From: Ipomoea triloba
Lineage: Eukaryota > Streptophyta > Magnoliopsida > Solanales > Convolvulaceae
Length of the DNA: 64,000 nucleotides
Assembly (NCBI RefSeq): GCF_003576645.1
Contig: NC_044925.1
Coordinates: 12,701,045 to 12,765,044, forward strand
Direction of reading: 5' to 3'
Under the pieces are notes generated by a model. It saw only the letters and a program-made list of their open reading frames with translations. It was not told the DNA's origin and did no database searches. A program made the position numbers and the translations under genes. Below, piece by piece: positions 11,734 through 23,579 of the stretch; positions within the stretch are counted from its first letter, which is position 1, and every line of letters starts with the position of its first letter.

Positions 11734-12514
11734 TTGTGCGGCTCACAAAGAAAGGCACATATTCCTGCTTCCAGTAGACCCAATACAATGTGTGCGTGTG
11801 GCTGTCGATTTCAAATCAAACTAATACATGTCGTAGTCACTGTTGAGTTTATTATATTATTACTTTATAATGCAAAAATTCAATAATCAACCATCATTTA
11901 TATTCATATTTACATCCAATACCATCAACAAACTACAAGTATATATACAAATCCAAATTTACATGAAACATTAATCAATTCTCATCAATAATCACGATAA
12001 TGTCAAAGATTATGATTTACAAATTTCATTTGTTTCGATCTTGAGATATAAAATTGACTACCATAGGTACTAAAAGTAATTAGCTTTCAACATGACATTA
12101 ATATCAATTCTAAAATCAAATATTAACTCATACTTTTAAGGTTATTTTTTGTATTCACATATTTCAAAAAATATTTTTAGTAGGTGTTTTTATTAATTGT
12201 ATCTTCAGTTATAAATATCAAATGCCATTATATAATCAAACTTATAAATCAACATAGGTCTTTCATAAAAAAAAGCTTTATTTAATAATAGTAACACATC
12301 TTAGCATCTTAACATAACAATAATCATTATAATATATAGATCGTGCATCGCACGGGTATCATGATAGTAATAATAACAAAGGTTGTTTGTTGGTGAATCA
12401 TGAATGTTTATTTGGGTCTGTAGCTTGAGCATTACCGAGTTTGGTAGTGTAACTTAACCAAATGTCCTGGACGTAGAGAAAAGTGGAAGAACAAATTACT
12501 ACTCAGTGAAAGGG

Positions 12515-12680
12515 ATTGTAAAGATATTATTAGCACTAAGCTTGTTGGTTCTGTTTGATTGAGCTTTGCTTTGTTTTTGTAAAGATATTATTAGCACTAA
12601 GCTTGTTGGTTCTGTTTGATTGAGCTTTGCTTTGTTTTTGTAAAGATATTATTAGCACTAAGCTTGTTGGTTCTGTTTGA
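12515..12680 (+). repeat. Triplicated tRNA-Tyr leader fragment
   Basis: Three copies of a roughly 70-bp block (AAAGATATTATTAGCACTAA through TTGAGCTTTGCTTTGTTTT) that fuses the decayed 5' end of tRNA-Tyr to the inter-tRNA linker. No anticodon or T arm remains. Confidence 0.8.
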
Positions 12681-12724
12681 TTGAGCTTTGCTTTGTTTTC
12701 CTATAAAGAGCTTAAAGGAAAAGA

Positions 12725-12796
12725 CGCCGTTGCCAGGTATCGAACCCAAGTCTCCCGCGTGACAAGCAAGGATACTCACCACTATACCACAACGAC
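12725..12796 (-). pseudogene. Degenerate tRNA-Asp(GTC)
   Basis: GTC loop kept, but five stem pairs are reduced to wobbles (T50-G64, T49-G65, G51-T63, T29-G41, T28-G42). C60 is A and A9 is G. All stem changes are transitions. Confidence 0.75.
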
Positions 12797-13629
12797 TTGT
12801 ATGGCACACCAAGAAAGTCACATATTCCAATTTGCAGTAGACCCAATACAATGTGTGCGTGTGGCTGTCGATTTCAAATCAAACTAATACATGTCGTAGT
12901 CACTGTTGAGTTTATTATATTATTACTTTATAATGTAAAAATTCAATAATTAACCATAATTTATATTCATATTTACATCCAATACCATCAACAAACTACA
13001 AGTATAGATACAAATCCAAGTAAAATTATAATTTACATGAAACATTAATCAATTCTCATCAATAATCACGATAATGTCAAAGATTATGATTTACAAATTT
13101 GATTTGTTTCGATCTTGAGATATAAAATTGGCTATCATAGCTACTAAAAGTAATTAGCGTTCAACATGACATTAATATCAATTCTAAAATCAAATATTAA
13201 CTCAATATTCACATATTTCAAAAAATATTTTTAATTGGTGTTTTTATTAATTGTATCTTCAGTTATAAATATGAAATGTCATTATATAATCAAACTTATA
13301 AATCAACATAGGTCTTTCATAAAAAAAAAGCTTTATTTAACAATAGTAACACATCTTAGTATCCTAACATAACAATAATCATTATAATATATAGACCGTG
13401 CATTGCACGGGTATCATGATAGTAATAATAACAAAGGTTGTTTGGTTATGAATCATGAATGTTTATTTGGATGTGTAGCTTGAGTATTACGGAGTTTGGT
13501 AGTGTAACTTAACTAGATGTCCTGCAAGTAGAGAAAAGTGGAAGAACCTATTAAAATTAACTTCAAACGATTCTGGGCTTCTTAATCCATATGCACTAAG
13601 AGACTACTCAATGAAAGCTATTATTAGCA

Positions 13630-14007
13630 CCGACTTTAGCTTAGTTGGTAGAGCGGAGGACTCTAGTTGGAGTAATTAGGTCGCTGCTTTGAATCCGGCA
13701 GAATGAAAGCTATTATTAGCACCGACTTTAGCTCGGTTGGTAGAGCGGAGCACTCTAGGCTATTATTAGCACCGACTTTAGCTCGGTTGGTAGAGCGGAG
13801 CACTCTAGGCAATTATTAGCACCGACTTTAGCTTGGTTGGTAGAGCGGAACACTCTAGGCTATTATTAGCACCGACTTTAGCTCGGTTGGTAGAGCGGAG
13901 GACTCTAGGCTATTATTAGCACCGACTTTAGCTCAGTTGGTAGAGCAGAGGAGCGGAGGACTCTAGTTGGAGTAATTAGGTCGCTGGTTTGAATCCGGCA
14001 GGTCGGA
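13630..14007 (+). repeat. 50-bp tandem amplification of tRNA-Tyr 5' half
   Basis: At least five copies at an exact 50-bp period (CACTCTAGGC or GACTCTAGGC at 13751, 13801, 13851 and 13901). Each contains the leader, acceptor 5' strand, D arm (A box) and CTA. A single T arm (TTTGAATCC) and acceptor end close the block. Confidence 0.88.
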
Positions 14008-14070
14008 TTACTAGTGTTTTGTTTGATTAAGCTTTGCTTTGTTTTCCTATAAAGAGCTTATAGGAAAACA

Positions 14071-14142
14071 CGCCGTTGCCGGGGATTGAACCCGGGTCTC
14101 CCGCGTGACAGGCGAGGATACTCACCACTGTACTACAACGAC
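14071..14142 (-). tRNA. tRNA-Asp(GTC)
   Basis: No stem mismatch. T28-G42 is a wobble, T13 to C gives a stronger pair with G22, and G57 is A, which the B box tolerates as a purine. It is structurally plausible. Confidence 0.8.
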
Positions 14143-14830
14143 TTGTGCGGCTCACAAAGAAAGTCACATATTCCTGTTTCCTGTAGACCCAAGACAATGT
14201 GTGCGTGTGGCTGTCGATTTCAAATCAAACTAATAAATGTCGTAGTCACTGTTGAGTTTATTATATTATTACTTTATAATGTAAAAATTTAATAATTAAC
14301 CATCATTTATATTCATATTCACATCCAATACCATCAACAAACTATAAGTATATATACAAATCCAAGTAAAATTATAATTTACATGAAACATTAATCAATT
14401 CTCATGAATAATCACGATAATGTCAAAGATTATGATTTACAAATTTGATTTGTTTCGATCTTGAGATATAAAATTGACTACCATAGGTACTAAAAGTAAT
14501 TAGCTTTCAACATGACATTAATATCAATTCTAAAATAAAATATTAACTCATATTTTTAAGGTTATTTTTTGTATTCACATATTTCAAAAAATATTTTTAG
14601 TAGATGTTTTTATTAATTGTATCTTCAGTTATAAATATCAAATGCCATTATATCATCAAACTTATAAATCAACATAGGTCTTTCATAAAAAAAAGCTTTA
14701 TTTAATAATAGTAACACATCTTAGCATCTTAACATAACAATAATCATTATAATATATAGACCGTGCATCGCACGGGTATCATGATAGTAATAATAACAAA
14801 GGTTGTTTGTTGGTGAATCATGAATGTTTA

Positions 14831-14941
14831 TCTTAGCATCTTAACATAACAATAATCATTATAATATATAGACCGTGCATCGCACGGGTATCATGATAGT
14901 AACAATAACAAAGGTTGTTTGTTGGTGAATCATGAATGTTT
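14831..14941. repeat. Duplication of hairpin block
   Basis: The block from CTTAGCATCTTAACATAAC to GAATCATGAATGTTTAT, including the CCGTGC-ATC-GCACGG hairpin, occurs twice in a row (the first copy starts near 14720). Confidence 0.85.
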
Positions 14942-15075
14942 ATTTGGGTCTGTAGCTTGAGCATTACGGAGTTTGGTAGTGTAACTTAACCAAATGTCAT
15001 GGACGTAGAGAAAAGTGGAAGAACAAATTAAAATTAACATCTTAATCCATATGCACTAAGAGACTACTCAGTGAA

Positions 15076-15150
15076 AGATATTATTAGCACCGAGCTTGTT
15101 GGTAGACCGGAGGATTGTAAAGATATTATTAGTACTAAGCTTGTTGGTTC
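15076..15150 (+). pseudogene. Decayed tRNA-Tyr 5' fragments
   Basis: Two shortened leader/D-arm pieces (CACCGAGCTTGTTGGTAGAC and a weaker second) with no T arm. Confidence 0.7.
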
Positions 15151-16467
15151 TGTTTGATTGAGCTTTGCTTTGTTTTCCTATAAAGAGCTTAAAGGAAAAG
15201 ACGCCGTTGCCAGGTATCGAACCCAAGTCTCTCGCGTGACAGGCAAGGATACTCACCACTATACTACAACAACTTGTATGGCACACCAAGAAAGTCACAT
15301 ATTCCTCTTTGCAGTAGACACAATACAATGTGTGCATGTGCCTGTCGATTTCAAATCAAACTAATACATGTCGTAGTCACTGTTTAGTTTATTATATTAT
15401 TACTTTATAATGTAAAAATTCAATAATTAACCATCATTCATATTCATATTTACATCCAATACCATCAACAAACTACAAGTATATATACAAATCCAAGTAA
15501 AATTATAATTTACATGAAACATTAATCAATTCTCATCAATAATCACGATAATGTCAAAGATTATGATTTACAAATTTGATTTGTTTCGATCTTGAGATAT
15601 AAAATTGACTACCATAGCTACTAAAAGTAATTAGCGTTCAACATGACATTAATATCAATTCTAAAATCAAATATTAACTCAATATTCACATATTTCAAAA
15701 AATATTTTTAATTGGTGTTTTTATTAATTGTATCTTCAGTTATAAATATGAAATGTCATTATATAATCAAACTTATAAATCAACATAGGTCTTTCATAAA
15801 AAAAAAGCTTTATTTAACAATAGTAACACATCTTAGTATCCTAACATAACAATAATCATTATAATATATAGACCGTGCATTGCACGGGTATCATGATAGT
15901 AATAATAACAAAGGTTGTTTGGTTGTGAATCATGAATGTTTATTTGGATGTGTAGCTTGAGTATTACGGAGTTTGGTAGTGTAACTTAACTAGATGTCCT
16001 GCAAGTAGAGAAAAGTGGAAGAACCTATTAAAATTAACTTCAAACGATTCTGGGCTTCTTATTTCGCTTTAATCCATATGCACTTCTGGGCTTCTTATTT
16101 CGCTTTAATCCATATGCACTAAGAGACTACTCAATGAAAGCTATTATTAGCACCGACTTTAGCTCAGTTGGAAGAGCGGAGGACTCTAGTTGGAGTAATT
16201 AGGTCGCTGGTTTGAATCCGGCAGGATGAAAGCTATTATTAGCACCGACTTTTGCTCGGTTGGTAGAGCGGAGCACTCTAGGCTATTATTAGCACCGACT
16301 TTAGCTCGGGTTGTAGAGCGGAGGACTCTAGGCTATTATTAGCACCGACTTTAGCTCAATTGGTAGAGCGGAGGACTCTAGGCTATTATTAGCACCGACT
16401 TTAGCTCAGTTGGTAGAGCGGAGGACTCTAGTTGGAGTAATTAGGTCGCTGGTTTGAATCCGGCAGG
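15082..16467. repeat. Unit duplicated at 16649-18034 (offset 1567)
   Basis: The two blocks differ by only about four substitutions that I found, far fewer than neighbouring units, and they flank an N gap. Either a very recent tandem duplication or two versions of one unit placed in series. Confidence 0.8.
15202..15273 (-). pseudogene. Degenerate tRNA-Asp(GTC)
   Basis: Three consecutive T-stem wobbles (T49-G65, T50-G64, G51-T63), C60 to A, T3-G70 and T29-G41 wobbles, and a compensated T28-A42. The B-box core TTCGAT is kept. Confidence 0.7.
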
Positions 16468-16472
16468 TCGGA
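16153..16472 (+). repeat. Amplified tRNA-Tyr 5' halves with CTA
   Basis: About five copies of the A-box half, each ending ACTCTAG. The first and last run into a T arm (GGTTTGAATCC). Anticodon 3' stem missing throughout. Confidence 0.85.
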
Positions 16473-16537
16473 TTACTAGTGTTTTGTTTGATTAAGCTTT
16501 GCTTTGTTTTCCTATAAAGAGTTTAAAGGAAAAGACG

Positions 16538-16562
16538 NNNNNNNNNNNNNNNNNNNNNNNNN
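16538..16562. other. Assembly gap (25 N)
   Basis: The gap falls within what would be a tRNA-Asp 3' end (AAAGACG precedes it). After it the sequence resumes in a tRNA-Tyr T arm (16563-16584). Confidence 0.95.
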
Positions 16563-16584
16563 GGTTTGAATCCGGCAGGTCGGA
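16563..16584 (+). pseudogene. tRNA-Tyr 3' end after gap
   Basis: Only the T arm and acceptor end (GGTTTGAATCC to GGTCGGA) are visible. The 5' part is lost in the gap. Confidence 0.7.
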
Positions 16585-16768
16585 TTACTAGTGTTTTTTT
16601 GATTAAGCTTTGCTTTGTTTTCCTATAAAGAGCTTAAAGGAAAAGACGTATTAGCACCGAGCTTGTTGGTAGACCGGAGGATTGTAAAGATATTATTAGT
16701 ACTAAGCTTGTTGGTTCTGTTTGATTGAGCTTTGCTTTGTTTTCCTATAAAGAGCTTAAAGGAAAAGA

Positions 16769-16840
16769 CGCCGTTGCCAGGTATCGAACCCAAGTCTCTC
16801 GCGTGACAGGCAAGGATACTCACCACTATACTACAACAAC
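16769..16840 (-). pseudogene. Degenerate tRNA-Asp(GTC) (copy of 15202-15273)
   Basis: Same sequence and the same set of wobble pairs as the copy 1567 bp upstream. Confidence 0.7.
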
Positions 16841-17719
16841 TTGTATGGCACACCAAGAAAGTCACATATTCCTCTTTGCAGTAGACACAATACAATGTGT
16901 GCATGTGCCTGTCGATTTCAAATCAAACTAATACATGTCGTAGTCACTGTTTAGTTTATTATATTATTACTTTATAATGTAAAAATTCAATAATTAACCA
17001 TCATTCATATTCATATTTACATCCAATACCATCAACAAACTACAAGTATATATACAAATCCAAGTAAAATTATAATTTACATGAAACATTAATCAATTCT
17101 CATCAATAATCACGATAATGTCAAAGATTATGATTTACAAATTTGATTTGTTTCGATCTTGAGATATAAAATTGACTACCATAGCTACTAAAATTAATTA
17201 GCGTTCAACATGACATTAATATCAATTCTAAAATCAGATATTAACTCAATATTCACATATTTCAAAAAATATTTTTAATTGGTGTTTTTATTAATTGTAT
17301 ATTCAGTTATAAATATGAAATATCATTATATAATCAAACTTATAAATCAACATAGGTCTTTCATAAAAAAAAAGCTTTATTTAACAATAGTAACACATCT
17401 TAGTATCCTAACATAACAATAATCATTATAATATATAGACCGTGCATTGCACGGGTATCATGATAGTAATAATAACAAAGGTTGTTTGGTTGTGAATCAT
17501 GAATGTTTATTTGGATGTGTAGCTTGAGTATTACGGAGTTTGGTAGTGTAACTTAACTAGATGTCCTGCAAGTAGAGAAAAGTGGAAGAACCTATTAAAA
17601 TTAACTTCAAACGATTCTGGGCTTCTTATTTCGCTTTAATCCATATGCACTTCTGGGCTTCTTATTTCGCTTTAATCCATATGCACTAAGAGACTACTCA
17701 ATGAAAGCTATTATTAGCA

Positions 17720-18281
17720 CCGACTTTAGCTCAGTTGGAAGAGCGGAGGACTCTAGTTGGAGTAATTAGGTCGCTGGTTTGAATCCGGCAGGATGAAAGC
17801 TATTATTAGCACCGACTTTTGCTCGGTTGGTAGAGCGGAGCACTCTAGGCTATTATTAGCACCGACTTTAGCTCGGGTTGTAGAGCGGAGGACTCTAGGC
17901 TATTATTAGCACCGACTTTAGCTCAATTGGTAGAGCGGAGGACTCTAGGCTATTATTAGCACCGACTTTAGCTCAGTTGGTAGAGCGGAGGACTCTAGTT
18001 GGAGTAATTAGGTCGCTGGTTTGAATCCGGCAGGATGAAAGCTATTATTAGCACCGACTTTTGCTCGGTTGGTAGAGCGGAGCACTCTAGGCTATTATTA
18101 GCACCGACTTTAGCTCGGGTTGTAGAGCGGAGGACTCTAGGCTATTATTAGCACCGACTTTAGCTCAATTGGTAGAGCGGAGGACTCTAGGCTATTATTA
18201 GCACCGACTTTAGCTCAGTTGGTAGAGCGGAGGACTCTAGTTGGAGTAATTAGGTCGCTGGTTTGAATCCGGCAGGTCGGA
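17720..18281 (+). repeat. Longest run of amplified tRNA-Tyr 5' halves
   Basis: About nine A-box halves with CTA in two consecutive blocks of similar order. The second block (from about 18031) repeats the first. T arms occur only at the end of each block. Confidence 0.85.
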
Positions 18282-18344
18282 TTACTAGTGTTTTGTTTGA
18301 TTAAGCTTTGCTTTGTTTTCCTATAAAGAGTTTAAAGGAAAAGA

Positions 18345-18397
18345 CGCCGGGTCTCCCGCGTGACAGGCGGGGATACTCACCACTACACTACAACGAC
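18345..18397 (-). pseudogene. tRNA-Asp lacking the T arm
   Basis: 53 nt. The acceptor 3' strand is joined directly to the anticodon arm; 19 nt covering the T arm and B box are deleted. The anticodon stem-loop (GTC) and D arm remain. Confidence 0.85.
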
Positions 18398-18544
18398 TTG
18401 TGCGGCTCACAAAGAAAGTCACATATTCCTGTTTCCAGTAGACCCAAGACAATGTGTGCGTGTGGCTGTCGATTTCAAATCAAACTAATACATGTCGTAG
18501 TCACTGTTGAGTTTATTATATTATTACTTTATAATGTAAAAATT

Positions 18545-18735
18545 CAATAATTAACTATCATTTATATTCATATTTACATCCAATACCATCAACAAACTAT
18601 CATTTATATTCATATTTACATCCAATACCATCAACAAACTACCATTTATATTCATATTTACATCCAATACCATCAACAAACTACAAGTAATATTCATATT
18701 TACATCCAATACCATCAACAAACTACAAGTATATA
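18545..18735. repeat. Stuttered spacer duplication (four copies)
   Basis: The segment CATTTATATTCATATTTACA through CCATCAACAAACTA is repeated about four times head to tail, once per unit elsewhere. Confidence 0.85.
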
Positions 18736-18779
18736 TACAAATCCAAGTAAAATTATAATTTACATGAAACATTAATCAA

Positions 18780-18900
18780 TTCTCATCAATAATCACGATA
18801 ATGTCATGAAACATTAATCAATTCTCATCAATAATCACGATAATGTCAAAGATTATTAATCAATTCTCATCAATAATCACGATAATGTCAAAGATTATGA
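18780..18900. repeat. Stuttered spacer duplication (three copies)
   Basis: Three nested copies of the block ATTAATCAATTCTCATCAAT through GATAATGTCA. Confidence 0.82.
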
Positions 18901-19014
18901 TTTACAAATTTGATTTGTTTCGATCTTGAGATATAAAATTGACTACCATAGGTACTAAAAGTAATTAGCTTTCAACATGACATTAATATCAATTCTAAAA
19001 TCAAATATTAACTC

Positions 19015-19285
19015 AACATTCACATATTTCAAAAAATATTTTTAATTGGTGTTTTTATTATTCACATATTTCAAAAAATATTTTTAATTGGTGTTTTTAT
19101 TAATTGTATCTTCAGTTATAAATATGAAATTGGTGTTTTTATTAATTGTATCTTCAGTTATAAATATGAAATGTCATTATTTATTAATTGTATCTTCAGT
19201 TATAAATATGAAATGTCATTATATAATCAAAGTATCTTCAGTTATAAATATGAAATGTCATTATATAATCAAACTTATAAATCAA
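19015..19285. repeat. Nested spacer duplications
   Basis: Overlapping two- to four-fold duplications of adjacent spacer blocks (TTCACATATTTCAAAAAATA; TGTATCTTCAGTTATAAATA; ATGAAATGTCATTATATAAT). Each duplicated window is shifted along the unit. Confidence 0.82.
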
Positions 19286-19608
19286 CATAGGTCTTTCATA
19301 AAAAAAAAGCTTTATTTAACAATAGTAAAACATCTTAGTATCCTAACATAACAATAATCATTATAATATATAGACCGTGCATTGCACGGGTATCATGATA
19401 GTAATAATAACAAAGGTTGTTTGGTTGTGAATCATGAATGTTTATTTGGATGTGTAGCTTGAGTATTACGGAGTTTGGTAGTGTAACTTAACTAGATGTC
19501 CTGCAAGTAGAGAAAAGTGGAAGAACATAATAAAATTAACTTCAAACGATTCTGGGCTTCTTAATCCATATGCACTAAGAGACTACTCAATGAAAGCTAT
19601 TATTAGCA

Positions 19609-19878
19609 CCGACTTTAGCTCGGTTGGTAGAGCGGAGGACTCTAGTTCGAGTAATTAGGTCGCTGGTTTGAATCCGGCAGGATGAAAGCTATTATTAGCA
19701 CCGACTTTAGCTCGGTTGGTAGAGCGGAGGACTCTAGGCTATTATTAGCACCGACTTTAGCTCAATTGGTAGAGCGGAGGACTCTAGGCTATTATTAGCA
19801 CCGACTTTAGCTCGGTTGGTAGAGCGGAGGACTCTAGTTGGAGTAATTAGGTCGCTGGTTTGAATCCGGCAGGTCGGA
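19609..19878 (+). repeat. Amplified tRNA-Tyr 5' halves with CTA
   Basis: Four A-box halves. The first and last run into a T arm with TTTGAAT. The anticodon triplet is CTA in all. Confidence 0.85.
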
Positions 19879-19941
19879 TTACTAGTGTTTTGTTTGATTA
19901 AGCTTTGCTTTGTTTTCCTATAAAGAGCTTATAGGAAAAGA

Positions 19942-20013
19942 CGCCGTTGCCGGGGATCGAACCCGGGTCTCCCGGGTGACAGGCGGGGATACTCACCACT
20001 GTACTACAACGAC
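19942..20013 (-). tRNA. tRNA-Asp(GTC), anticodon-stem mismatch
   Basis: Consensus except G39 to C (C31-C39 mismatch at the base of the anticodon loop) and T13 to C, which improves the D stem. Boxes intact. Confidence 0.62.
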
Positions 20014-20994
20014 TTGTGCGGCCACAAAGAAAGTCACATATTCCTGTTTCCAGTAGACCCAAGACATTGTGTGCGTGTGGCTGTCGATTTCAAATCAAAC
20101 TAATACATGTCGTAGTCACTGTTGAGTTTATTATATTATAACTTTATAATGTAAAAATTCAATAATTTACCATCATTTATATTCATATTTACATCCAATA
20201 CCATCAACAAACTACAAGTATATATACAAATCCAAGTAAAATTATAATTTACATGAAACATTAATCAATTCTCATCAATAATCACGATAATGTCAAAGAT
20301 TATGATTTACAAATTTGATTTGTTTCGATCTTGAGATATAAAATTGACTATCATAGCTACAAAAAGTAATTAGCGTTCAACATGACATTAATATCAATTC
20401 TAAAAAAGTAATTAGCGTTCAACATGACATTAATATCAATTCTAAAATCAAATATTAACTCAATATTCACATATTTCAAAAAATATTTTTAATTGGTGTT
20501 TTTAATATTCACATATTTCAAAAAATATTTTTAATTGGTGTTTTTATTAATTGTATCTTCAGTTATAAATATGAAATGTCATTATATAATCAAACTTATA
20601 TATCAACATAGGTCTTTCATAAAAAAAAAAGCTTTATTTAACAATAGTAAAACATCTTAGTATCCTAACATAACAATAATCATTATAACATATAGACCGT
20701 GCATTGCACGGGTATCATGATAGTAATAATAACAAAGGTTGTTTGGTTGTGAATCATGAATGTTTATTTGGATGTGTATCTTGAGTATTACGGAGTTTGG
20801 TAGTGTAACTTAACTAGATGTCCTGCAAGTAGAGAAAAGTGGAAGAACCTATTAAAATTAACTTCAAACGATTCTGGGCTTCTTATTTCGCTTTAATCCA
20901 TATGCACTTCTGGGCTTCTTATTTTGCTTTAATCCATATGCACTAAGAAATCCATATGCACTAAGAGACTACTCAATGAAAGCTATTATTAGCA

Positions 20995-21172
20995 CCGACC
21001 TTAGCTCAGTTGGTAGAGCGGAGGACTCTAGGCTATTATTAGCACCGACTTTAGCTCAGTTGGTAGAGCGGAGGACTCTAGGCTATTATTTGCACCGACT
21101 TTAGCTCGGTTGGTAGAGCGGAGGACTCTAGTTGGAGTAATTAGGTCGCTGGTTTGAATCCAGTAGGTCGGA
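20995..21172 (+). repeat. Amplified tRNA-Tyr 5' halves with CTA
   Basis: Three copies. The first keeps the canonical acceptor CCGACCT. The last runs into a T arm (GGTTTGAATCCAGTAGGTCGG). Confidence 0.82.
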
Positions 21173-21235
21173 TTACTAATGCATTGTTTGATTAAGCTTT
21201 GCTTTGTTTTCCTATAAAGAGCTTAAAGGAAAAGA

Positions 21236-21307
21236 CGCCGTTCCCGGGGATCGAACCCTGGTCTCCCACGTGACAGGCGAGGATACTCACCACTATACTA
21301 CAACGAC
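21236..21307 (-). pseudogene. Degenerate tRNA-Asp(GTC)
   Basis: G7-G66 and A50-G64 mismatches, and wobbles T28-G42 and G30-T40. Confidence 0.7.
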
Positions 21308-22163
21308 TTGTGCGGCACACAAAGAAAGTCACATATTCCTGTTTCCAGTAGACCCAATACAATGTGTGCGTGTGGCTGTCGATTTCAAATCAAACTAATA
21401 CATGTCGTAGTCACTGTTGAGTTTATTATATTATTACTTTATAATGTAAAAATTCAATAATTAACCATCATTTATATTCATATTTACATCCAATCCCATC
21501 AACAAACTACAAGTATATATACAAATCCAAGTAAAATTATAATTTACATGAAACATTAATCAATTCTCATGAATAATCACGATAATGTCAAAGATTATGA
21601 TTTACAAATTTCATTTGTTTCGATCTTGAGATATAAAATTGACTATCATAGCTACTAAAAGTAATTACCGTTCAACATGACATTAATATCAATTCTAAAA
21701 TCAAATATTAACTCAATATTCACATATTTCAAAAAATATTTTTAATTGGTGTTTTTATTAATTGTATCTTAAGTTATAAATATAAAATGTCATTATATAA
21801 TCAAACTTATAAATCAACATAGGTCTTTCATAAAAAAAAACTTTATTTAACAATAGTAACACATCTTAGTATCCTAACATAACAATAATCATTATAATAT
21901 ATAGACCGTGCGTCGCACGGGTATCATGATAGTAATAATAACAAAGGTTGTTTGGTTGTGAATCATGAATGTTTATTTGGATGTGTAGCTTGAGTATTAC
22001 GGAGTTTGGTAGTGTAACTTAACTAGATGTCCTGCAAGTAGAGAAAAGTGGTCTAGAACCTATTAAAATTAACTTCAAACGATTCTTATTTCGCTTTAAT
22101 CCATATGCACTTCTGGGCTTCTTATTTTGCTTTAATCCATATGCACTAAGAGACTAGTCAGCA

Positions 22164-22254
22164 CCGACTTTAGCTCAGTTGGTAGAGCGGAGTAGGTCGC
22201 TGGTTTGAATCCGGCAGGATGAAAGCTTTTTCTATTATTAGCGCCGGCAGGTCA
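22164..22254 (+). pseudogene. tRNA-Tyr pseudogene without anticodon arm
   Basis: Acceptor and D arm are joined directly to TAGGTCGC and a T arm (GGTTTGAATCC). The anticodon and intron are deleted, and a short AT-rich insert precedes the acceptor end. Confidence 0.75.
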
Positions 22255-22319
22255 CATTACTAATGTTTTGTTTGATTAAGCTTTGCTTTGTTTTCCTATA
22301 AAGAGCTTAAAGGAAAAGA

Positions 22320-22391
22320 CGCCTCTCCCGGGGATCGAACCAGGGTCTCCCGCGTGACAGGCGGGGATACTCACCACTATACTACAACGAC
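22320..22391 (-). pseudogene. tRNA-Asp with broken acceptor stem
   Basis: The 3' acceptor strand is altered (CCTCTCC on the + strand), giving G4-A69 and G7-G66 mismatches. T51-C63 is mismatched in the T stem. The anticodon arm is perfect. Confidence 0.75.
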
Positions 22392-23273
22392 TTGTGCGGC
22401 TCACAAAGCAAGTCACATATTCCTGTTTCCAGTAGACCCAATACAATGTGTGCGTGTGGCTGTCGATTTCAAATCAAACTAATACATGTCGTAGTCACTG
22501 TTGAGTTTATTATATTATTACTTTATAATGTAAAAATTCAATAATAAACCATCATTTATATTCATATTTACATCCAATACCATCAACAAACTACAAGTAT
22601 ATATACCAATCCAAATAAAATTATAATTTAAATGAAACCTTAATCAATTCTCATGAATAATCACGAGAATGTCAAAGATTATGATTTACAAATTTCATTT
22701 GTTTCGATCTTGAGATATAAAATTGACTACCATAGGTACTAAAAGTAATTAGCTTTCAACATGACATTAATATCAATTCTAAAATCAAATATTAACTCAT
22801 ATTTTTAAGATTATTTTTTGTATTCACATATTTCAAAAAATATTTTTAGTAGGTGTTTTTATTAATTGTATCTTCAGTTATAAATATCAAATGCCATTAT
22901 ATAATCAAACTTATAAATCAACATAGGTCTTTCATAAAAAAAAGCTTTATTTAATAATAGTAACACATCTTAGCATCTTAACATAACAATAATCATTATA
23001 ATATGTAGACCGTGCATCGCACGGGTATCGTGATAGTAATAATAACAAAGGTTGTTTGTTGGTGAATCATGAATGTTTATTTGGCTGTGTAGTTTGAGCA
23101 TTACGGAGTTTGGTAGTGTAACTTCACCAAATGTCCTGGACGTAGAGAAAATTGGAAGAACCTATTAAAATTAACATCAAACGATTGAGACTACTCAATG
23201 AAAGCTATGAGCTTCTTATTTCGCTTTAATCCATATGCACTAACAGACTAATCAATGAAAGCTATTATTAGCA

Positions 23274-23364
23274 CCGACTTTAGCTCAGTTGGTAGAGCGG
23301 AGAATTGTAGTTGGAGTAATTTGATTTCATCCTTAGATCGATTGTTCGAATCCGACAGGTCGGA
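23274..23364 (+). pseudogene. Best-preserved tRNA-Tyr(GTA) relic
   Basis: CCGACTT/AGGTCGG acceptor, intact D arm TAGCTCAGTTGGTAGAGC, GTA anticodon, intron, and an intact T loop TTCGAAT. Faults: two T-stem mismatches (GATTG with CCGAC) and G-to-A changes in the anticodon stem. Of all Tyr copies here it is the one most likely to be transcribed. Confidence 0.75.
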
Positions 23365-23427
23365 TTACTAATGTTCTGTTTGATTGGGCTTTGCTTTGTT
23401 TTCCTATAAAGAGCTTAAAGGAAAAAA

Positions 23428-23499
23428 AGCCGTTGCCAGGGATCGAACCCAGGTCTCCCACGTGATAGGCGGGGATACTCACCACTATACTACAACAAC
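23428..23499 (-). pseudogene. tRNA-Asp with ATC anticodon
   Basis: G34 to A gives anticodon ATC, and the discriminator base is T. Wobbles at G51-T63, T50-G64, G30-T40 and T3-G70, with no outright stem mismatch. The terminator run is lengthened (seven T on the - strand). Confidence 0.65.
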
Positions 23500-23579
23500 T
23501 TGTATCACACACCAAGAAAGTCACATATTCCTGTTTCTAGTAGACCCAATACAATGTGTGCGTGTGGCTCTCGACTACT

